In this document: positions 34,131 through 45,884 of the stretch, piece after piece
Layout: each line of letters opens with the position of its first letter
Position numbering within the stretch: the first letter of the stretch is position 1
NCBI RefSeq assembly: GCF_046630445.1
Contig: NC_092341.1
Location: 3,014,001 to 3,078,000 of the forward strand
Source of the DNA: Rutidosis leptorrhynchoides
Taxonomy: Eukaryota; Streptophyta; Magnoliopsida; Asterales; Asteraceae
Reading direction: 5' to 3'
Length of the DNA: 64,000 nt
The notes under the pieces: generated by a model
What the model saw: only the letters and a program-made list of their open reading frames with translations
The model's database searches: none
Told to the model about the DNA's origin: nothing
Position numbers and translations under genes: made by a program

Positions 34131-36574
34131 ATGGCTACTCAATATTACTTTCAAGATATCGAATCAGAAACTGACACTTGCGATTCTGATGATTCTCAGC
34201 ACGACCCAACCTTTGATATTCGATCTACATTCTCTAATCTTTCCATCATGAAGAAATCTAGATCTCGGTATGTATATTCTTAGTTTCATTGTTTCCAACG
34301 CATTTTCTCAGAAAATTTCTGCTTTTTAATTTTATTTTATATTTTCAGAGTTTCTGGGAAAGTGATTGAGGATGATGATTGTACTCAGATCGACGTGCTT
34401 GAGTTTGATGTTAAAGACCAGAAAAGTTTTGAGATTGTTCAAAAGATAGTTGAAGGCTATTCAGGAAAATAAAACTTTTTTTTTTTTTTTTTTTTTTTAA
34501 TTGATAGACGAAGAGAACGTGTGTGTTGAAATGCCTGAATGAATTTTTTGTTTTTATTTTTTTATGGGTAGGTGGTCAACTGGAGAAACTGAAAGTGGAA
34601 CAATGTAAGCTGTATCTAAGAAAACACGGTTTAAGATTAACGGGCAAAAAAGACGTCCTCATTCACCGTATTAAGGAGCACATTAGGTAATACAGAGTAC
34701 TTTTCGAATTCACAATGCTTTTGTTCTTATTCCTTCGATTAATCTATAACCGTTGTAATATTAATCTGGAATATTAATTATTATGTGTGGTACCAGTATT
34801 GTGAACGGTGGGGGAGAACATAAGTATCCCGCATCCAGTTTTGTTATGAATTGTAAAGGTACGTCATGCTTTATATTATAAACCTCAATTGTTTGTCTTG
34901 TCATTCACTATTACTCCGTATAATGTATCTATTTTATGTTCTGTTTCTGCTTTTCATCATCTGTTTCATTTGGTAAGTCTACTGACAAGTGAAGTAACTC
35001 AACTGGTGCAGGTGATGCATGCACTGGAGATGTTGTTATGTTTGAACAGAATGTTTATGAAATGTAAGTATCCATTCGTGAATACAACCATGATACATTT
35101 TTATATTTATTTTGTAAGACTATTATTATTATTATTATTATATTATTATTATTATTATTATTGCTATCCCAACAAGTAGATGAAACCAGACAGTCGGACA
35201 CCATATAAATGGAACTTTGATGATTGAAATGTTTTATAGCCTAACAAATATATCGCCTTCTGCCAATGTTTAGTCGGTTGATATTCATCGAAGATATTGT
35301 TTACATTGTTTCATGTATTAGGTTCAATATTGCTTCAAGAAGTGCAAGTGGTCCTCCTTGTGGCACGAGGGTTGTAGCTGGTAGGATTGTTAAAGAAAGC
35401 TATGGTGCTGCTAAGCAACAACATACATTTACAGTGAGCTACTTATTCTTTAAATATATTAATTGCAGCCAAAAGTTTCTAATTCTTGTATATCTGTAAG
35501 TTTCTGAATTCTATTGTTAAAATTGTTAGATCGAGGTTTTATGGAGCAAAGGAGTTAAACCACTCCCTCCCCTTCATCCTCTACTCATCAAAGGCCGAAA
35601 CCTATATAGGTTAAAGACAATGAGGCAGGTCTGTATGCTTTTATTTCACATTGAAATTCTTGAAAGTTACATAGCTTTTGACCTAAACATGTCTAACATG
35701 ATCTTAATTCATAGAGATGGGAAGATGAAAGTCAAAGGGAGAAAATATTATCTGAAAAACATTGTAGAGGTAATGCAGCACGAACTAGTAGGGAAGCTCG
35801 TCTTCAAGAGAAGGAAGCAAAAAAGGCACTCAGGGAAAGCAGGTAGACCAGCTACGTTAATTATGAAATAAGAGTTTAGCCTGTGGCAGCACAAAAAACA
35901 ATCTTGACAAGTTATTTTATCTCAGGGCATTAAAAGGGAAAATCCAGAATGACAATGAAGAGAAGACTAGGAAGACATCTCCACCGCGTCCAGTAATTCA
36001 TTCGAGGTACCCTACAAAACAGGATTCACAGAATAATTTAGTTCAACATGCAGGTGCACCATTTAAAGGGGTTTTAGGTAGCCATCCGTTAGCCAGCATG
36101 GTCCATGATCATCACGGAGGTTCATATAAAGAAAACGTTAACTCTAACGTTATAAGAGGTCGAGGGGAGCCAAATGGTTCCTTCAAAAAAGGGGTTTTAG
36201 GGAGGCATCCGTTAGCCAACATGCAGGTTGAACAAGAGATGAACTTCCATCCTTCAAGATACTATGAAAGGAGGCATGAATATGATCACGAGACAAGAAA
36301 CTACCGTTCACATAATCGACCACCAAGCTATAGTTTGCAGCAATACAACAATGGTGGCCATTCACCAAGAGGACACTATGAAAGGAGGCACGACTATGAT
36401 CACGAGACAAGAAACTACCATTCACATAATCGACCACCAAGCTATAGTTTGCAACAAGACAACAATGTCCATTTACCAATAGGGGGGCACTATCAGGGAC
36501 ACAAGCAGCAGCTGTGCAGATATTATGCGCAAGGAAGGTGCCACTATGGAACTAATTGCAGATATCTGCACTAA
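34131..36574 (+). CDS. SAP domain and CCCH zinc-finger protein (zinc finger CCCH protein 62-like)
   Basis: Nine exons: 34131-34267, ~34350-34460, 34572-34686, 34797-34858, 35012-35063, 35322-35433, 35530-35628, 35715-35842, 35926-36574. The N-terminus is acidic. Exon 3 encodes a SAP domain (QLEKLKVEQCKLYLRKHGL, then GKKDVLIHRIKEH), a DNA/chromatin-binding helix pair. Exons 4-7 encode a compact conserved domain (GDVVMFEQNVY, GPPCGTRVVAGRIVKESYGAAK, LLIKGRNLYRLKT). Exon 8 is a basic helix. The C-terminus is a CCCH finger (CX7CX5CX3H, CRYYAQGRCHYGTNCRYLH), typically RNA-binding. A nuclear nucleic-acid-binding role is inferred from the domains. Odd: the exon 2 donor reads CAG|GAAAAT, GA instead of GT, although exon 3 joins in frame there. 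The last exon carries internal duplications. Confidence 0.82.
36256..36460 (+). repeat. in-frame ~36-residue tandem duplication in the SAP/CCCH last exon
   Basis: The segment YYERRHEYDHETRNYRSHNR, continuing PPSYSLQQ, is followed by HYERRHDYDHETRNYHSHNR, continuing PPSYSLQQ. The DNA copies are nearly identical, so the duplication is recent. A further pair upstream (KGVLGSHPLASM and KGVLGRHPLANM, about 36069 and 36190) shows the exon has grown this way more than once. Both keep the reading frame. Confidence 0.85.
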
Positions 36575-36915
36575 TTGTGCAGTAATCCAACTTTCATTTT
36601 AGGAGGCATTTATGTTGGAAATGATCTTTTATGACTAGAGGCTGATTTTTTGAGTGATGGAAGTGTGCAACTTGCTTAAATTTGAAATTTAAAGCACTGT
36701 CTTGTACTTTAACATCCAATTTTTCAATATCAGAAGTCAGTTTTGATAAAGTCAAGTTTGCTTTAAATGCAAACCCGTTTTCTTTAAAAATCAGACGTAA
36801 AAGATTATGAAAGAATAAGATGTTTATGAAATGTAAATTTCGATCACGACCAAGAATAAGATTCAATCTTATTCTCCGTATGTATGCACTCAAGGGCTGT
36901 TACATGTTTGGGGCT
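36575..36915 (+). other. 3' UTR and flank of the SAP/CCCH gene
   Basis: AT-rich sequence downstream of the stop codon at 36572-36574. It probably holds the 3' UTR and polyadenylation signals. A copia element follows 340 bp beyond the stop codon. Confidence 0.45.
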
Positions 36916-36920
36916 CCTTA

Positions 36921-37269
36921 TGTTAGAATAAAGCACAAAAGTCAACAACGGTCAAATTACCATTTAAGGTAATTTAACCTTAGGATCAGAAGATGCACAC
37001 TTCATCACTTCCTATTAGAGACAAGTCACAAGATCACACTAACAGCCAAGTTAACGGGTCAACTGCAGCCTGCACTTCCACTTTTGTAAAGGGGGTTCCA
37101 AAAGTCTAAATGGAGCCATCCCTAAAGTAGAAAGAGCCGTTGCACATCTTTGTATATATAACCTTAGCTGTATAATCTCATAAATCCAATTCAATTTGTA
37201 AAAATTAATCAATAATCAATACAAAGATCAGATTAACACTTCAGATTATCTTTTTTATCTTTTGAAACA
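36921..37269 (+). repeat. copia-1 5' LTR
   Basis: A 349-bp direct repeat with 5'-TG...CA-3' ends, matching the 3' LTR throughout by eye. It contains the likely TATA region (tatatataacc) and ends immediately before the primer-binding site. Confidence 0.93.
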
Positions 37270-40200
37270 TGGTATCAGAGCGAGTGTACTGATTCTGAAT
37301 CATAGTAACACTTCAATGGCTCAATCATCTACCATTAACAAAGCCACCATGTCTAAAATCGACGGTAGCTCAAAATTGAACCGAGCTGCCATGTCAATTT
37401 TAGACGGTAGCAAGTTCAATAGCCCACAAGATGGAAGAACTTACCTGGACGCTTTATGTCAAAAACCTCCTTGTAGTGAATCAAGGGCTGCCACCACCGA
37501 CCACCATAGACCACCACAACCTCTGAGGTGTGTTTATTGCGGAATGCAAGAACACGCAGTAATTAACTGTTTTAAGCTTATTGGGTACCCCAATTGGTGG
37601 CACAAACAACAACGTGGCGGAGCTATGATGGCAGAGGCAACCGGCGTCAATCATAAAGTCACCGGCGGCAACGACACCACAAGAGGTAAAAATCTATCCT
37701 TTAATTCCTGGTCTTTGCTAGGATCGACCAAAAGGGTGAAAGGGATAAATCCCTTAAACCCTAATTTGAAACTTCCTATCGATCCATCAGTCAAAAATCC
37801 CTATTCCTTGCAAAAACCGACAAAAAGGGTGGAAGGGATAAATCCCTTAAACCCTAATTTGAAACTTCCGATTGATGAGAGGAACCAGAATCGTTTTTAT
37901 TGTCTGCAATTTCTAGATGAGATTGTAGAAGAAAGCATAAATGGAACAAGCCCCAAAGATGAAAAGGCTGTATCTGGTTATCATGCGTGTACAGTAAAAA
38001 GAAAGAGAGAGAGGTTAATAAATAAAAGAAGTAAACCAACCCTTTTGCAAAAGTCACGGATGGTTTTTAAATAAAGAAAAAAAGAATTCTTTAATAAATA
38101 AAAAAAGGAAAAAGGATGGTGTGGACTTGCAACAAGTGGGCTTGAAAACAAGTGGGTTTGGTAAAAATAATATGAATGGGCTTATAAATACAAACAATTT
38201 GACCAAAAATATTCAAGCCGAGACCCAAGACTTTTGTAAACCAGCCCAAAACACTATTTTTAAAAATCTAATCAAGAGCTCGGGTTATACCGGAAAAGCT
38301 AATATGATTTCAAACAACGAAAAGAGTAATGAATGGATTTTTGATTGTGGTGCTACGCACACCATGAGTTTTGAAAAATCCGACTTTTGTTCCGAATCAA
38401 ATCCTCGGGTTAATAAAATCCAAACGGCCAATGGAGGAGTTGTACAAGTTGAAGGGGGTGGTAGAATTGAAATTACTCCAACAATGAAATTGTCTAATTG
38501 TTTATATATTCCAACGCTGTCTCATAAACTTTTATCCGTTAGCCACGTTACAAAAGAATTAAATTGTTCAGTTTTGTTACACCCCACTTTCTGTATCCTT
38601 CAAGATATCAGGACTGGGGTGATTATTGGACGTGGTACTGAACGGGGCGGGTTGTACTATGTGAACGAAGTAACCCAACAAGGTACCGTGATGCTTGCTC
38701 ATGGGACACTTACGAGGGAAGCTTGGTTGTGGCATAGAAGGTTGGGTCACCCTTCTGCCGGATACTTACATGCTTTATTCCCTAGTCTTTTTAAATCCAA
38801 TATTAATTTAAACTGTGAGACTTGTATTTTGGCCAAAAGCCATCGAAATACTTTTAAACCTAGTAATACAAGGAAAGATATACCGTTTGCTTTAATCCAT
38901 TCGGATGTATGGGGTCCTGCACCGGTCATTGGGGGGAAAAACTTCCGATATTTTGTTCTATTTATTGATGACCATTCTCGCATGACTTGGATTTATTTCT
39001 CACCCACAAATCAGAAGTTTTTGAGAAATTTTCTCACTTTTATAAAATGGTACAAACCCAATTTAATAAAAACATACAAATGTTAAGGTCCGATAATGGG
39101 GGTGATTTGTAAACTCATCAATGAAACTTTTCTGCGAAAATAATGGGATTATTCATCAAACCTCGTGCGCTCATACTCCCGAGCAAAATGGCATAGCCGA
39201 ACGTAAAAATCGACTACTTTTAGAAATGACAAGAGCTTTATTAATTGAATCCAAGGCTCCGAAAAGTTTTTGGCCCGAAGCCCTTGCTTCCGCTACCTAT
39301 CTTATCAACCGTTTACCTACTAAGGTTTTGGGCACAAAAACCCCTAGAGATACGCTTTCCCAATTCCATACCCTTCCGACCTCATTTAGCATTGAACCTC
39401 GAATATTTGGATGCTCGGTCTTCGTTCATATTCCGAAACATGAGCGTACCAAACTAGATCCATGTGCGGAAAAATGTGTCATGGTTGGTTATGGAATAAA
39501 CCAAAAAGGATATCGGTGTTACAGTCCCAAAAGGCGTCATGTTTTTACCACAATGAACTGTGACTTTGTCGAAACCGAATATTATTATGATACCCAACTT
39601 ACGAGCGAGGGGGAGAAAAAGGATGATGACACTCTAAGTTGGATACAGTGGACACCTAAAACTGATAATATCCAAATTCCAACACCAAATCCAAATCCCG
39701 AAAGTCCAAATCCCGACAATATCCAAAATCCAAATCCCGATAATATCCAAATAGAAACACCAAATCCCGAAACACCAAATCCCGAAACACCAAATCCCGA
39801 AACACTAAATCTCGAAACATCAACACAAGATTCCGAACCTCCTGAAACCTCCTCGAACAATGAACATCAAACCCACGAGGAACAAAATGACACTAATTCC
39901 GATGAAACCACCCAACGATATGTCCTACCTCAAAGAGTCAATAGAGGTGTCCCACCTAAACGATACTCACCAGAAAAAGAAGCGCAAAGGTCACGGTATC
40001 CTATGGCTAATATTGCACAAGGAAACCTATCCAGTGAAGCACAAAAATTCAACTCTGCTTTATATTCTGAAGAAATCCCAGCGAGTGTTGATCAAGCCAT
40101 GAAATCTGAAAAATGGAAGAAGGCCATGGAAGAAGAAATGGAAGCACTCCAGAAAAGTGACACATGGGAAAAATGTGTCATTCCTCAAGGAAAGAAACCA

Positions 40201-41619
40201 GTAGGGAATCGATGGGTGTTTACTATAAAATACAAACCAGATGGTACCATTGAAAGATACAAAGCCCGGCTAGTTGCCAAGGGATATACTCAAAAATATG
40301 GAATAGATTATTCCGAGACTTTCTCTCCAGTTGCGAAGATTGATACCATCAGGGTTCTTTTCTCAGTTGCTGCAAATGAAGAATGGCCACTTCACCAATT
40401 TGATGTGAAGAATGTCTTTCTACATGGTGAATTAAAAGAAGAAGTCTATATGGAAGCTCCTCCAGGATTCTCCGGAAACTTCAAAAATGGGGAAGCTTGT
40501 CGACTTAAGAAATCTTTATATGGGTTAAAACAATCCCCACGGGCCTGGTTTGGGAGATTTACTTTATTTATGAAAAAATATGATTTCAAACAAAGTAACT
40601 CGGATCATACTCTCTTTTTTAAACGAAAAGGAAATTTAATTACATGCTTAATCATTTATGTTGATGATATGATAATAACAGGAAATGATAAAGAGGAAAT
40701 TTCTAACTTAAAAATAAACTTGTTTAAAGAATTTGAAATGAAAGACTTGGGCAGACTTAAATATTTTTTGGGGATTGAGGTGTTACGGTCGCAACAGGGA
40801 ATATTTATCTGTCAAAAGAAGTATGTTCTTGATTTTCTTGCAGAAACAGGTATGATTGATTGCAAACCAGCCGATACTCCAATGATTCCAAACCAGAAAC
40901 TGTATATGGAAGATGATGCTGACCTTGCTGATAAAGGGCAATACCAAAGGATGGTGGGGAAACTCATCTATCTTGCTCACACTCGACCTGATATAGCACA
41001 TGCAGTTGGAGTTGTGAGTCAATTCATGCATCAACCACAGGTTCACCATTTGGAAGCCGTAATGAGAATCATCAGATATTTGAAGAAAACAGCGGATCAT
41101 GGAGTTATTTTTGAGAGACATGGACACCTAAAGACTCAGATATATACAGATGCGAGCTGGGCTGGAGAAAAAGGGGATAGAAGATCTACATCTGGATTCT
41201 TCACACTTGTCGGAGGAAATCTAGTGGCATGGAAAAGTAAGAAACAAAAAGTTGTATCTCTTTCAATTGCCGAGTCAGAATTTAGGGGAATAGCAAAAGG
41301 GGTTGTTGAAGCGCTATGGATCAAGAAGTTGCTGACAGAAATCGGTTTTCCTCCAAATGAGGCAATTCAAATCTTATGCGACAATGAAGCAGCAATTGCC
41401 ATTTCAGAGAATCCAGTTTAGCACGATCGAACCAAGCATGTGGAAATAGACCGACATTTTATTCGAGAAAAACTAGATGGTGAAATCATCTCTCTCCCAT
41501 CTATCAGATCAGAATACCAACTAGCAGACATCCTTACCAAATCAGTCAATGGAAGATTATTCAGTGAAGTGCTTAGCAAGTTGAACATTGGAAACCCCAC
41601 TATTCAACTTGAGGGGGAG

Positions 41620-41968
41620 TGTTAGAATAAAGCACAAAAGTCAACAACGGTCAAATTACCATTTAAGGTAATTTAACCTTAGGATCAGAAGATGCACACT
41701 TCATCACTTCCTATTAGAGACAAGTCACAAGATCACACTAACAGCCAAGTTAACGGGTCAACTGCAGCCTGCACTTCCACTTTTGTAAAGGGGGTTCCAA
41801 AAGTCTAAATGGAGCCATCCCTAAAGTAGAAAGAGCCGTTGCACATCTTTGTATATATAACCTTAGCTGTATAATCTCATAAATCCAATTCAATTTGTAA
41901 AAATTAATCAATAATCAATACAAAGATCAGATTAACACTTCAGATTATCTTTTTTATCTTTTGAAACA
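41620..41968 (+). repeat. copia-1 3' LTR
   Basis: 349 bp, preceded by the purine tract gagggggag and followed by the cctta duplication. Confidence 0.93.
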
Positions 41969-41973
41969 CCTTA

Positions 41974-42250
41974 CTGTGCGCGAGTTCAATTCAAGTGTAG
42001 CTCAATCAGATCGAAAAGACTCAAAGAAGCTCCCTCTTTTGCATACCTGTCTACAACTGGACCGACTTTATATGTAGATAGATACAGAGTAATTGTTTTA
42101 AAATTGGTCTTAATTCTGATAACAAATGCCATGAAAGCAATATATAACATGACCTTATACTGAAGTAAAAAAAAAAAAATTTAGAATTTTGAAGTTACAA
42201 AACGCTTGATTAGCTATGGAATGATACAAGTAAATACATGACACAAAAAA
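41974..42250. other. spacer between copia-1 and the NUP107 relic
   Basis: About 280 bp of non-coding AT-rich DNA. The SAP/CCCH gene and the NUP107 relic point toward each other (tail to tail) across this spacer plus copia-1. Confidence 0.4.
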
Positions 42251-42750
42251 TCAAGCAGCCGTTTTTTCAAAAAGGTCCATCTTCCCTATAGAATATTCCT
42301 TCTCAAATAACAAGAATTCCTGTAAATTTAAAGACCTATGCTTCAGTCGAAAAGAGAGAGTCAAAAAGAATAACTAGAGTGAAAATAACCTGCAATTGGT
42401 TTTGACTTCTCAACTGAAGAAGCCAAATTTCTGAGCAGGCAACTAACTCAATCAACTCATCATAGCGCTCTGATGTGCATTACCAGACTCCATAAGAGAG
42501 ACAGATACCTATACCTATACCTACATATATTAATAATAAAATAATAAATAGAAATTTATACAAGTCTTATCCCAAATCAAATAGAATGTAAAAATTTGTG
42601 TCATCCGGAACATTTGCTAAAAGGTGTACCACCTGCATACATCTAAGGATTACTTGTGGGATACAACACCTGCGACATAGACCCCTGCACGACATAACTT
42701 TTCCTCATTGGTGATAGCAAGCATCAACTAAATTCAATGTCTCCAAAATC

Positions 42751-43473
42751 TTTAGTGTTAGAGTATGGAGACATTTATACAAAACGAGAAAAAAAAACTG
42801 TTTCAACACTTGCACGGATTTTGCAGATTTCGGTAAGCGTGAAACAGAGAAAAACAGATCAAAAACAGAGCAAATTGATTGTGCGCGGTGATGGTGCGCG
42901 GCGCGCTCCCTGCGCGCACTAGAGAAGTTTTGATCAGAAGGCTTGCTCGAAGTTTGGGAGTGTGCACGGCGCGCACGTTTAAGTGTGCACGGCGCGCACG
43001 ATGTCTGGCAGCAAGTGGGCAACTTGCACACATGGGATCCGATCTTGATTGATTCTCCTTTCACTTTAGGTGCTTAGTGGGTTGCTTTACACCACTAATT
43101 GTGGCTGTGATCATGTCATTAGTGGGTGTAAAGCATGGCTAGTTGGTTTATCTTTCATGATTACTAGCACACTTGAAGACCAAGTTGTAGTTTGGTTGGT
43201 TTCTTGTTTGCTCTATATATAGAGCTCATTCATAGTCATTGTAACACACCACTCTCAAATATTCAGTAAATAAACGATCTCTAGTTGGTCCGTGGACTAA
43301 AGCAATCACAACGATTGCATATAACCACGTTATATCTTGTGTCGTTCTTACATTTTCGCATTTATTATCTTTCGTTCATTAAGTGGGTTGAGTGATCTTG
43401 ATAGTATCACTACTCGGCTAGTAATCTTGTAGAATTACTAGCGTTGTTTGGGTCCTAATATCCTAACATTTAG
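42751..43473. mobile_element. solo LTR, copia type, 713 bp, duplication TTTAG
   Basis: The LTR is 42756-43468 with ends TGTTAG...CTAACA, flanked by tttag at 42751-42755 and 43469-43473. It contains a TATA-like ctatatatagagc near 43212 and GC-rich words (gtgtgcacggcgcgcac, twice) near 42960-43000. No internal region remains. It is inserted directly against the NUP107 relic exon that ends at 42755. Confidence 0.88.
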
Positions 43474-43501
43474 CACTATGTCATCATGTGATCTAAGTAA
43501 A

Positions 43502-44128
43502 CTCATATTTTTTATTTTTTTATTTTTTTTGGGCAAAATAACGAGAACTTTTATAGAAACGGAACACGTTTTCAGAAAGAAAACGGTTTCAACAAGAAGT
43601 ACAAAAGAGAGCCTCGATGAGGCTCGTACCTAAGAAGCGGCTACCAACAAACTATCTATACCGAGCCTCACCTACGTAAACCGAAACAAACCAAAACTGC
43701 AAGCTTACGAAAGTAACGAATAACAAATTTGAAAAACAACAATACATGAACATGAAACCGAAAGAAACTCAAATGTCCTTTATGAACACGCCGAATTTAG
43801 CCTTTTCTGCGCCTTGAATCATTCTTTCCTTTCGCTTTTGATGTTTCTTGTTCTTAACCGGGGGACGCGGGATATCACTAGAGTTAATAAGTTTTACCGT
43901 AGCCGGTTCACTCTCGGCCAAACATGTCATCATGTTATCAAAAGCCGCAAAAGCCTCGTCTGTCATATTAAGCTTTGTTGAACCTACAATGCCATTTTCG
44001 CTATTCACCTTACTGGCCATAAACAAGTTTTGAATGGCGTCCCCATAGTCCAAATCATCGTCATGATCAACGAGCTTCAAAGAACCCGAAGAAGAAGCAA
44101 TGTTACTTCTTGAATGCAAATTCACGCC
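43502..44128 (-). mobile_element. LINE-like retroposon fragment with an unrecognised 118-codon frame
   Basis: The left edge is a T run (poly(A) on the minus strand) followed by gggcaaaataacgag, similar to the other LINE 3' ends here. Upstream of the tail a minus-strand frame at 44125-43769 reads through acidic (DHDDDLDYGDA) and basic (PPVKNKKHQKRKERM) stretches. I do not recognise the frame; it lacks the usual ORF2 zinc segment. No target-site duplication was found, so the right edge is approximate. It sits between two NUP107 relic exons. Confidence 0.5.
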
Positions 44129-44927
44129 TTCGAAATGTCAAATAAAACAGCAATTAAACAGAGGAGCCTACAATTGTTAGTTTACATTTGATGCTGGCTG
44201 CAATAATTGCAGCAAGAACACCACCATCTGCAAGTTTTATTTTTGGGCCAAATCCATCAAACTCTGTCCCCAAGCACCCAAGTTCAACTTCCACAGAGCA
44301 ACTGTCCTTTGCAGAGATAAGAAAAAAACATTTATCTGAATGTATGATAAGCATTAGAATCATAGAATCATTACAGTATAATATGATCAGATTTTGCATT
44401 AGATTTGTTGAAGTGAACATAAACATACCAGCAATTGACGATCCAACACAACTTCCTCGCCTACTGAAGAATAAAGAGCACTTGTCGGTGCTGTGCACAA
44501 GGTGGCATCTATTGATTAATAGATATGATCCTTCGTAGCGACCAACAATGGGTTTCCTTCAATTATTTGAATCAGCAATTACTTACGTGTGAAAACTTGA
44601 AATCAAAAGTAATACTAATAATTAAACATATAAATAGAGAGAATAAACTCACTTAAAAGCAGTGCCATTGATGACGAAAAATGTTTCCAAATCTACCACA
44701 CTCACTTTCTGTTTTTCTTTATTCGAGACGTCTATTCCAGCATTTTCCAACTCAATTTGTAGCCAATTGCAGTAAGTTGCATCACATGAGTAGTATTCAT
44801 TCTGGTGAACAACATACATTAAGAGTCTTCAACATAGTTCATAGTGCAGAATATATATCACGTTTAGAGGCTTACCTAATCCTCAAACTCTCTCAAACTA
44901 TCAGTTGTATCTTTATCACGGTCCGTA

Positions 44928-45053
44928 GTGAAAATCACTCTGGGTAGAGAAATGACTTGTCTTTATTCTAGGATAGGGGAAGGATGTCAACATCCCCATA
45001 CCCCACTTTTGTGGGATTGGGTTTTGTTGTTGTTGTAGTTGCAGTGAAAATCA
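44928..45053 (+). mobile_element. short TS-like SINE in a NUP107 relic exon, 11-bp duplication
   Basis: The 11-bp repeat agtgaaaatca occurs at 44928-44938 and 45043-45053. The 104-bp insert contains a stem (catccccatacccc against the ggggatg-like left part) and ends in (GTT)n at about 45022-45036. A TTG-repeat tail and the words cccatacccc and tgggattggg recall the 3' part of the TS family of plant SINEs; no tRNA head is present, so the copy is 5'-truncated. Excluding insert and duplication, the exon reads SLIFTTDRDKD across the site. Confidence 0.65.
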
Positions 45054-45240
45054 AGGATTTTGAAGGATGTTTCAAAGGCTCGGCAAGTAAACTAAATAAT
45101 GTATGAGCCCCAATTGGCATTGATGGAACCTTCCACATAGAAATTAGAGCAAACAGCCGAAACAGTACATTGCTGAAGGAAAAGGAAAAGCAGAGCCACT
45201 GAATAACCGTAGCTTTTTGAAGACTCTGCAACCTACATTG

Positions 45241-45884
45241 TGTTGGAAAATTTGGTTAAAAAGTGTGTTTTCACCAATATTGGACACTAATTAATATATG
45301 ATGAGTAGTCAATATTAATGATGATAAAAATGGGTTTTGTAGCCCCTAACGAGGGCTTTACAATGAACTAAAGTGTGTCCAAAACAGAATAAAGGTGAAT
45401 GAGATATCGAGTCTCAAAGTTGTGCGTTTAGTGCAAATTCTAAAAGGCTTTTAAGTTGCACTAAATTGGTAGTAGGTGGAAACTAAAAGATAGAGCTTCC
45501 ATTATAAATAGGAGCCTCAAGAGTTTGTAGAAAATACACAAAATTGGGCAGCAATACAACACACACACACAATTTCTATTGTGCTCTCTCGGTTCAACAT
45601 CAACGGTCTTCCCGTTCGACTATCTTTCAGGCATGTGTTCAAGTCCGGCAGTACGCTGCTTCGGACCGGTGTACCCTGGAACAGACGAAGAATCTGTTTA
45701 AGGGAATTGTGTCAAACACAAGCCCGGTTCAACCCGTTTTATAGTTTGATCTTTCTATTTTCGATTCATATGCTATCTGATTACTATATATATTACATAG
45801 TTGAATCTGAGTATTATGATTCATGTAAACTGTTAGAACATAATCTGATCATATCTATCAGTTTTGTTACTATATTTACCTACA
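45241..45884 (+). repeat. copia-2 5' LTR
   Basis: 644 bp, TG...CA ends. It contains a likely TATA region (attataaatagg, near 45502) and an R-region-like stretch. Small ORFs within it recur in the 3' copy and are not genes. Confidence 0.92.

Larger units (their letters stand above)
36916..41973 (+). mobile_element. Ty1/copia retrotransposon (copia-1), broken, with LTRs and 5-bp duplication CCTTA
   Basis: The LTRs are 36921-37269 and 41620-41968, 349 bp each, TGTTAG...TGAAACA, and look identical by eye. The duplication cctta occurs at 36916-36920 and 41969-41973. The primer-binding site tggtatcagagc starts at 37270 (initiator-Met tRNA type). The polypurine tract gagggggag lies just before the 3' LTR. 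Parts in order: gag with a CCHC knuckle (CVYCGMQEHAVINC), aspartic protease (DCGATHT), integrase (HRRLGHPS, HTPEQNGIAERKN), reverse transcriptase (QFDVKN, YVDDM) and RNase H. That order is copia. The element looks broken in a small number of places (about three), yet its LTRs indicate a very recent insertion. Confidence 0.93.

Noticed and set aside
39585-39860. Minus-strand repeat protein (VSGFG units)
   Set aside because: Antisense of the Asn/Pro-rich tandem linker in copia-1.
44125-44498. Independent minus-strand gene of 114 codons
   Set aside because: It merges two NUP107 relic exons and the intron between them.
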